NCBI GenBank assembly: GCA_001512625.1 | Contig: LFTD01000102.1 | Location: 1 to 32,319 of the forward strand | Direction: 5' to 3' | Source: Clostridiales bacterium DTU036 | GTDB taxonomy: Bacteria > Bacillota > Clostridia > Peptostreptococcales > Acidaminobacteraceae | Length of the DNA stretch: 32,319 nt | Shown: piece after piece, positions 26,526 to 32,319 of the stretch | Numbering within the stretch: the first letter of the stretch is position 1 | Layout: each line of letters begins with the position of its first letter | Notes under the pieces: generated by a model | Database searches by the model: none | Told to the model about the DNA's origin: nothing | The model's input: only the letters and a program-made list of their open reading frames with translations | Program-made: the position numbers and the translations under genes

Positions 26526-28374
26526 TCTTATACTCCTTTGTTAAGATTCTCACTTTATCAACTCTTTCAGTAACACCAATCCGATCAAAATATTCCAAAT
26601 AGGGCACTATATACTTTCTAGTAAGTCCAAGTTCATCCCTTACCTGGGCAATCTCTATAGTCTTATTACCCTTTCCTAGCTTGATTATATCATTTTTTAA
26701 ACAAGATAGCATTTCTTTTTCCATAAAAAACTCAGAATTTATAGAAATTAAATCACTTTTCTGGATCAAGTACTCCAAAATAGCCCCTTCTTCAGGATTT
26801 AGCTTAGATTTAACTTCATTAAAACTTGGAAGTTCATAGCCATCTTTAGTAAAGATCTCTAGGATTTTTGCCTTGGCCTTCTCTTGATCTGGACTTAGGA
26901 GTAGTTTAAAACCATGGGGTTTAATCTTTCTGCCATCAAGGTCAATAGACTTTTCTTCCTGGGCCTTGACCAGCATCCTCTCATAACCTTCCCTATCCAT
27001 AGTTTTATAAAAGCGGCTGCGCAGGACCTCCTTATCCCAGTATTCTTTAATGGGATCATCCTCGACAAGCTCCTGGAGGTTTTCAATCAGCTCTTCCTGC
27101 TGTCTTATAAGAGAGGACTTGGTAAAGTACCTATTACCTTGGACTACTAAATTTATGCCATGTTTTTCCAGAGTCTCCTTGAGAAAGTCTTCCCTAAGCA
27201 CCATCTCTTTTTCCAGATCCTCCATGGTAAAGCCCAGTGGATACTTCCAGCCAATGTAATTTAGTCTGGAAATAAAGTCCCTATCCCTAAGCTGCTTTAC
27301 AGAGCGTAGCTTATTCTTTTTACCAAGAAGTGGCCTGCTATCAAGGACCTTGATTCCTCCAAGGGTAATAACTGGACTCATCTGCCTTAAAATTCCCCTC
27401 TGGCCATAGAAAGCCAGGGTAGCCCTATCAAGCTCCAGTTCATAGTAGTTTTCCTCTATGTGGTGGAGCCTAGCAAAAAATTCGTCGGAACCAAAGTAGG
27501 CTTTAAAACTATCATTTATAAGAAGCCTTTCCTCAAGGCCTTCAAGACTCTCAATCTCTACTATAAGGCTTCTACTATCATGGTATTTATTCTTAGGAGC
27601 CAGGGCTAGGCCCGGCTCTAAAAGCTCCTTCTTATCGCCCTGTAGGACCAGGGCTACCCTAGAATGGCTCTGAGCCATATCTGTTGACTCACCATGGCTC
27701 TCAATTGAGCGTATCCTAAATTCTTCATTAAAAGGATAGAGACATAGGGGCTTTTGAATCGAGAGATCTGCCCCTTCAAGAGTTCCAGTCACTATATCAC
27801 CAATGCCCTTACCCTTAAATACTCTATCAATATAAAGTCTGGGATAGTAGGGCTTTATATCTAAACTTTCATCATACTGACTAAAAATATAATCCTTAAT
27901 TTCATCAAGTCCCTGGCCGGTTTTGCCAGAAACCTTGTAAATGGGGAAGTTTTCATAGGTGGTGCCTTCCACCAAATCCTCAATATCCATCTCCACCATT
28001 TCTATCATCTCATCATCTACTAGGTCACATTTAGTCATAACAATAAGACCTCTATCAATTCCTAAAAGCCTTATTATATCTAAGTGTTCCCTTGTTTGGG
28101 GCATAACCCCTTCATCGGCAGCCACTACTAAGAGCACCAGATCAATTCCAGAAACACCAGAAAGCATGTTTTTAATAAAGCGCTCATGGCCTGGTACATC
28201 CACTATGGATATTTTTTCGCCTTTATAGTCTAAAAAGGCATAGCCGCTTACTATACTTATGCCTCGTTTTTGCTCCTCTGCAAGTCTATCTGTGGGAATC
28301 CCTGTTAGAGCTCTTATAAGCGTTGTCTTACCATGGTCTATATGTCCTGCTGTTCCAACTACAAAGCGACTCAT
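26518..28374 (-). CDS. selB: Selenocysteine-specific elongation factor SelB
   Basis: 618 aa; [51 protein letters not shown]-terminal winged-helix region. Confidence 0.97.
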   Translation of the reverse strand: MSRFVVGTAGHIDHGKTTLIRALTGIPTDRLAEEQKRGISIVSGYAFLDYKGEKISIVDVPGHERFIKNMLSGVSGIDLVLLVVAADEGVMPQTREHLDIIRLLGIDRGLIVMTKCDLVDDEMIEMVEMDIEDLVEGTTYENFPIYKVSGKTGQGLDEIKDYIFSQYDESLDIKPYYPRLYIDRVFKGKGIGDIVTGTLEGADLSIQKPLCLYPFNEEFRIRSIESHGESTDMAQSHSRVALVLQGDKKELLEPGLALAPKNKYHDSRSLIVEIESLEGLEERLLINDSFKAYFGSDEFFARLHHIEENYYELELDRATLAFYGQRGILRQMSPVITLGGIKVLDSRPLLGKKNKLRSVKQLRDRDFISRLNYIGWKYPLGFTMEDLEKEMVLREDFLKETLEKHGINLVVQGNRYFTKSSLIRQQEELIENLQELVEDDPIKEYWDKEVLRSRFYKTMDREGYERMLVKAQEEKSIDLDGRKIKPHGFKLLLSPDQEKAKAKILEIFTKDGYELPSFNEVKSKLNPEEGAILEYLIQKSDLISINSEFFMEKEMLSCLKNDIIKLGKGNKTIEIAQVRDELGLTRKYIVPYLEYFDRIGVTERVDKVRILTKEYKNG

Positions 28375-29717
28375 AGAATTACCTCTTTAAGTGCCTCAAA
28401 TAGAATCCCCTCATCCTCAGGGTAGATGCATCTGAGGTCAACTTTTAAGACTCCTCTATCAAGCACAGCAACAATGGCTGGCCTTCTTTTGCGGAGCCTA
28501 TAGTTTACTTCCTCCAGGTTTTTATTAACCCTAAGGGCTATCTGTGGGCTAGCTATGGTAGTCTCTGGCAGGGCTCCTCCGCCAACCAGGCTCTCACCAT
28601 TAACTAGCTCCCCCTCAATACCAAGAGCCTTTAGTCTACTTAAAAAATCCTCGCTTCTTAACTCAAGTTCCTCATAAGTCCTATTGAGGAAGAAATAGCT
28701 AGGCAGGTCTATATCCTTTTTTGTGTAGGCAAGTAGGGTGGCTTCTAGGGCAGCCAGAATTAATTTATCAACCCTTAAGACCCTAGTAAGCTGGTTCTTC
28801 TTTAAAGCTTTTATATGCTCTTTACTTCCAAGAATTATACCCGCCTGGGGGCCAGCTAGGAGCTTATCCCCGCTAAAACTTATTAAATCTACATGGGCTA
28901 GGGCCTGCCTAACAGAGTTTTTCTCTCTAAATAAACCCTCTTCAAGCAGGGAACCAGAGCCAACATCTTCATAGAGAAGAATCCCCCTCTTTTTAGCAAG
29001 AAGAGATAAATCCCTGGCCTCCACTCCCTGGCTAAAGCCCCCTACAAAGTAGTTTGAAGGATGGACCTTCATAATCATGCCGGTTTCATCATTTATGGCA
29101 TCTTCATAGTCCCAGAGGTGGGTTTTATTAGTGGTTCCAATCTCTACGAGTTTGGCTCCTGAATTCTTAATTATCTCAGGTATCCTAAAGGACTCACCAA
29201 TCTCTATCATTTCTCCCCTGGAAAGGATAATCTCTTTACCCTGGGTAAAGGTATTAAGAACTAGAAATACTGCAGCTGCATTGTTATTGACAACATGGGC
29301 GTCCTCTGCCCCAGTAAGGTACTGGAGATGGCGCCTTAAGTGGTCATATCTTGAGCCCCTCTTACCAACCTCTAGATCATACTCAAGATTGGAGTAGCCC
29401 CTGGAAAGAATCTCTATTCTTTCTAGCGCAGCTCTAGAAAGTGGCGCTCTGCCCAGGTTGGTATGAAGGACAATGCCAGTTGCATTTATAACCTCTCTAA
29501 GGGCATAGGGACTCTCAAGCTCTTCAATGAGGGAGGCTATGATTGCCTCCCTTGAAATATCCCTATCCTTGCCACTAAGCAGGTCCTGCCTAATGGCACT
29601 CAAATTCTCATTAACTAAATGATTTATATAGGCCCTATCGTATTCCTCTAGGGCTGCTGCCAAAGCAGGGTCCTCTAGTAAATCGTGAACCTTGGGTATT
29701 AGTCTTAGTTTTTCCAT
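28371..29717 (-). CDS. selA: L-seryl-tRNA(Sec) selenium transferase SelA
   Basis: 448 aa; VINATGIVLHTNLGRAPLS, ...VDLISFSGDKLLAGPQAGIILG PLP site. Confidence 0.97.
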   Translation of the reverse strand: MEKLRLIPKVHDLLEDPALAAALEEYDRAYINHLVNENLSAIRQDLLSGKDRDISREAIIASLIEELESPYALREVINATGIVLHTNLGRAPLSRAALERIEILSRGYSNLEYDLEVGKRGSRYDHLRRHLQYLTGAEDAHVVNNNAAAVFLVLNTFTQGKEIILSRGEMIEIGESFRIPEIIKNSGAKLVEIGTTNKTHLWDYEDAINDETGMIMKVHPSNYFVGGFSQGVEARDLSLLAKKRGILLYEDVGSGSLLEEGLFREKNSVRQALAHVDLISFSGDKLLAGPQAGIILGSKEHIKALKKNQLTRVLRVDKLILAALEATLLAYTKKDIDLPSYFFLNRTYEELELRSEDFLSRLKALGIEGELVNGESLVGGGALPETTIASPQIALRVNKNLEEVNYRLRKRRPAIVAVLDRGVLKVDLRCIYPEDEGILFEALKEVIL

Positions 29718-29718
29718 C

Positions 29719-30795
29719 CTATTTCCTTTTTACGTAAATGGCCTTGTCCCCTCTTTCAACTACTTCACCGATTATGGCTACTGGGGTCTCAACACTTTCC
29801 TTCATCCTCTCTAGGATAGCTTCAACCTCATCAGCTGGTACGCTAAGGAGTAATCCCCCTGAGGTCTGGGCATCAAAAAGTGGCAGAGCTTCTTCTGTAC
29901 TTAGGTCGCCTAGTTCACAGTGGTCTCCATAGTGTCTTTTATTACTAAAGGTTCCTCCAGGTACTGCCCTCATCTCAACTAATTCTTCAACCCCTTCAAA
30001 AAAAGGAATAGCATCATAATCAAGGACAGCTGAGGTACCTCCAGCTTCCATCATCTCAAGCAGGTGGCCCATCAAGCCAAAGCCAGTAATATCAGTTGCT
30101 CCATGGGCTAGGCCCTCTGTGGCTTCCATGGCATACTTATTAAGGTACTGCATGCTAAAAGCAGCAGCCTTGGACTTTTCAGCATCGATTACACCGGATT
30201 TAATCCCAGTTGAAATAATCCCTGTTCCTATTGCTTTAGTTAGGATTAGCTTATCTCCAACCACTCCTCCACCATTAAGGAGGAGTTTATCATTATCAGC
30301 AAAACCAACAACACTTAGGCCATACTTGGGCTCTGTATCGGTTATGGTATGTCCTCCAACAAGCAGGGCTCCAGCCTCTTTTACCTTGTCAGAACCACCC
30401 CTTAAAATCTCTCCTAAAATCTCAATATCCATATCCCCAGGAAAGGCTACTATATTTAGGGCCAGCTTAGGACTTCCTCCCATGGCGTAAACATCACTTA
30501 AGCTATTGGCAGCTGCAATGGCTCCAAAGTCATAGGGATTATCCACAATAGGGGTAAAGAAGTCCAGGGTGTAGATAATAGATCTCTCATCGTCAATCTT
30601 GTAAACTGCTCCATCTTCGCTAAAATCGAAGCCTGCCAAAAGGTTCTCATCTTCAAACTTAGGCAGGGTTTTTAATATATCTGATAAACTACCAGGCGCT
30701 AATTTGGCGGCTCAGCCTGCAGCCTTAGCATACTGGGTTAGTCTTACATTATCTTTTGTTTCTTTTTCCTTGGAATTTAAATCAAAGCCTATCAT
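29719..30795 (-). CDS. selD: Selenide, water dikinase SelD, a selenoprotein; UGA (Sec) codon 28 at 30712-30714
   Basis: Track ORF 29719..30639 extends in frame through one TGA to ATG at 30795: MIGFDLNSKEKETKDNVRLTQYAKAAGUAAKLAPGSLSDILKTLPKFEDENLLAGFDFSEDGAVYKIDDERSI... Confidence 0.95.
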
Positions 30796-30799
30796 AAAG

Positions 30800-30820
30800 A
30801 TACCTCACTTTCAGAGGTAT
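30800..30820 (-). promoter_or_regulatory. Hairpin overlapping the selD Shine-Dalgarno
   Basis: Minus strand ATACCTC-TGAAAGT-GAGGTAT-CTTT-ATG; the 3' arm contains the GAGG ribosome-binding site. Confidence 0.55.
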
Positions 30821-30832
30821 TTTAACACAAAT

Positions 30833-31342
30833 TCATCTATTCCCCAAGTGCTCCTTGATAATATCAAGCTTTTTTTGGCCTATTCCTGAAACATTTATCA
30901 GGTCCTCAACCTGGGCCCCTGGATTTTTCTCTAAATAGTCCATAATAAGTCCAGCCGTTACCTGGCCCACTCCAGGAATTTCAAGCCAGTCTTCCCTGCT
31001 TAGAGCCTGCAGCCCCTGCCTGGTTTGCTTATGCTCCTTGTCCTCATTATCACTTTCTTCTTCCCGGTAAATTCTAGGAATAATAATCTTTTCACCATCA
31101 AGAAGCTTTTCAGCCAAATTGATATCCTGGGCATCTTCTGTCAGCCCCCCTGCTAGCGCAACAAGTTCCCCCAGCCTAGTGGCCTCATCTATACTATAAA
31201 GACCAGGATTTACTACCTCGCCATCAAGGTGTACCTGAATGGTCCTTGTATTAATTTCAAGAGGTTTAAGACCATAAAGCCTAAACCAAAGACCAGCTAA
31301 AAACATAAGTAATAAGACTAGAGCATAAATTTTCTTTTTCAT
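30833..31342 (-). CDS. ComEA-like DNA-binding protein (SLBB + helix-hairpin-helix)
   Basis: QVHLDGEVVNPGLYSIDEATRLGELVALAGGLT; IPGVGQVTAGLIMDYL...ISGIGQKK-type HhH repeats. Confidence 0.9.
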   Translation of the reverse strand: MKKKIYALVLLLMFLAGLWFRLYGLKPLEINTRTIQVHLDGEVVNPGLYSIDEATRLGELVALAGGLTEDAQDINLAEKLLDGEKIIIPRIYREEESDNEDKEHKQTRQGLQALSREDWLEIPGVGQVTAGLIMDYLEKNPGAQVEDLINVSGIGQKKLDIIKEHLGNR

Positions 31343-31457
31343 GGCTACCTCAAAAAAAGAATAGCATCACTTAAGAAAATAAGGATAAATATTTATTAGT
31401 TTACCTTAATGGTAGGAGTCCTTAATTATGGTTATAAATATACAACAGGAGGTTGCA

Positions 31458-31841
31458 ATGGAAGATTTAAAGAAAAGAATAGGTGAAGTCAGTTTTAATG
31501 TAACTCAAAGGGCGGCCACAGAAGCCCCCTTTTCCAGCCCCCTCAATAAGGAGTGGCGACAGGGAGTATATGTAGATATAGTTAGTGGTGAAGAGCTTTT
31601 CTCAAGTGAAGATAAATATGATGCAGGCTGTGGCTGGCCCTCCTTTACTAGGCCCATATCAGAAGAGGCTTTAAGCTACCACGAAGACAGGTCCTTTGGA
31701 ATGCTTAGAACTGAGGTTAAAAGCTCCTCTGGTAGCCATCTAGGCCATGTATTTAAAGATGGCCCCCCTGAAAAGGGAGGCCTAAGGTATTGCATAAATG
31801 GTGCCAGTCTAAAATTTATCCCAAAAGACCCAAACGAATAA
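31458..31841 (+). CDS. msrB: Peptide-methionine (R)-S-oxide reductase (Cys form)
   Basis: [44 protein letters not shown] caggaggttgca before M11 of the track ORF. Confidence 0.95.
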   Translation: MEDLKKRIGEVSFNVTQRAATEAPFSSPLNKEWRQGVYVDIVSGEELFSSEDKYDAGCGWPSFTRPISEEALSYHEDRSFGMLRTEVKSSSGSHLGHVFKDGPPEKGGLRYCINGASLKFIPKDPNE

Positions 31842-32319
31842 AGTAGGATACTCCAAAGTACTTGGGCCCGCCATGGACTCCTAGTACTGAAGTAGAGGGA
31901 AAATCAACTATACGGGCAGCTCGGCTAATTTCATCAGCCAGCTGCTCTTTTACTAGGGCTATCTCTTCATCATTGTCTGCATGGAAAAAAGCCAGGTCAT
32001 AATCATCAGCTCCTGCCAGCTGCTCCTTTATCATATCCACCATCTGCCTTTGGCTTTTCGCCTTTCCTCTGGCCTTGGCCACCTGCTCTAGTTTACCCTC
32101 CTTTATGGTTATGAGGGGATAGATTTTTAGGGCCTCACCTAAGTGGCCCTTAAAGGAGGAGATCCTACCCCCTCTAATAAGATAAACCAGGGTTCTAAAG
32201 CTGGCTGCAACCCCCAGCTGGTCCCTTCTAAGGCTACAGGCCTTGGCCAGTTCATTAAAACTAAAGCCCCTATCTAAAAGGTCCTTGGCATAAAGAGCTA
32301 AAAGACTGACCCCAGGGCC
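31816..32319 (-). CDS. DegV family protein, partial (N-terminus outside window)
   Basis: Open frame continues from the track ORF to the window edge: [80 protein letters not shown]... Confidence 0.88.
   Translation of the reverse strand, partial: GPGVSLLALYAKDLLDRGFSFNELAKACSLRRDQLGVAASFRTLVYLIRGGRISSFKGHLGEALKIYPLITIKEGKLEQVAKARGKAKSQRQMVDMIKEQLAGADDYDLAFFHADNDEEIALVKEQLADEISRAARIVDFPSTSVLGVHGGPKYFGVSYFIRLGLLG

Noticed and set aside
31458-31841. MsrB as a second selenoprotein
   Set aside because: The resolving/catalytic region reads RYCINGAS with an ordinary Cys codon; no in-frame TGA.
1-32319. CRISPR arrays, rRNA genes, IS transposases or prophage genes
   Set aside because: No regularly spaced repeats, rRNA-like sequence, transposase motifs or phage structural genes were seen.

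Overview
This window looks like a low-GC Firmicutes/Clostridia-type chromosome segment, mostly housekeeping genes on the minus strand. It contains an almost complete bacterial selenocysteine system: tRNA-Sec (anticodon TCA), selB, selA, and a selD that is itself a selenoprotein. The supplied ORF track truncates selD because of its in-frame UGA. The sel operon runs without gaps into an OmpR-family response regulator, a sensor kinase and a secreted protein. Other content: pheST with a T-box, zapA-like, mutS2, rhomboid, argS with a T-box, NAD kinase with a radical SAM/B12 protein and a TPR protein, plsY, a SpoU-type methyltransferase, a Na/Pi cotransporter, pirin, three DUF1307/YehR-like lipoproteins, msrB, a comEA-like gene and a partial degV. 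Main points for follow-up: (1) selD Sec codon plus a hairpin covering its Shine-Dalgarno; (2) two small genes (ASCH-like and HTH) interrupted near the start by the same A_AAA_AAA-TAA arrangement, which a -1 slip or one extra A restores; (3) a decayed tandem duplication of the Na/Pi cotransporter-pirin pair that hosts a DUF2975/YozG-HTH/lipoprotein cassette; (4) an unannotated 41-aa acidic Cys-containing peptide upstream of a radical SAM gene; (5) a palindromic operator-like element upstream of the frameshifted HTH gene. All assignments come from reading the sequence; no searches were run.
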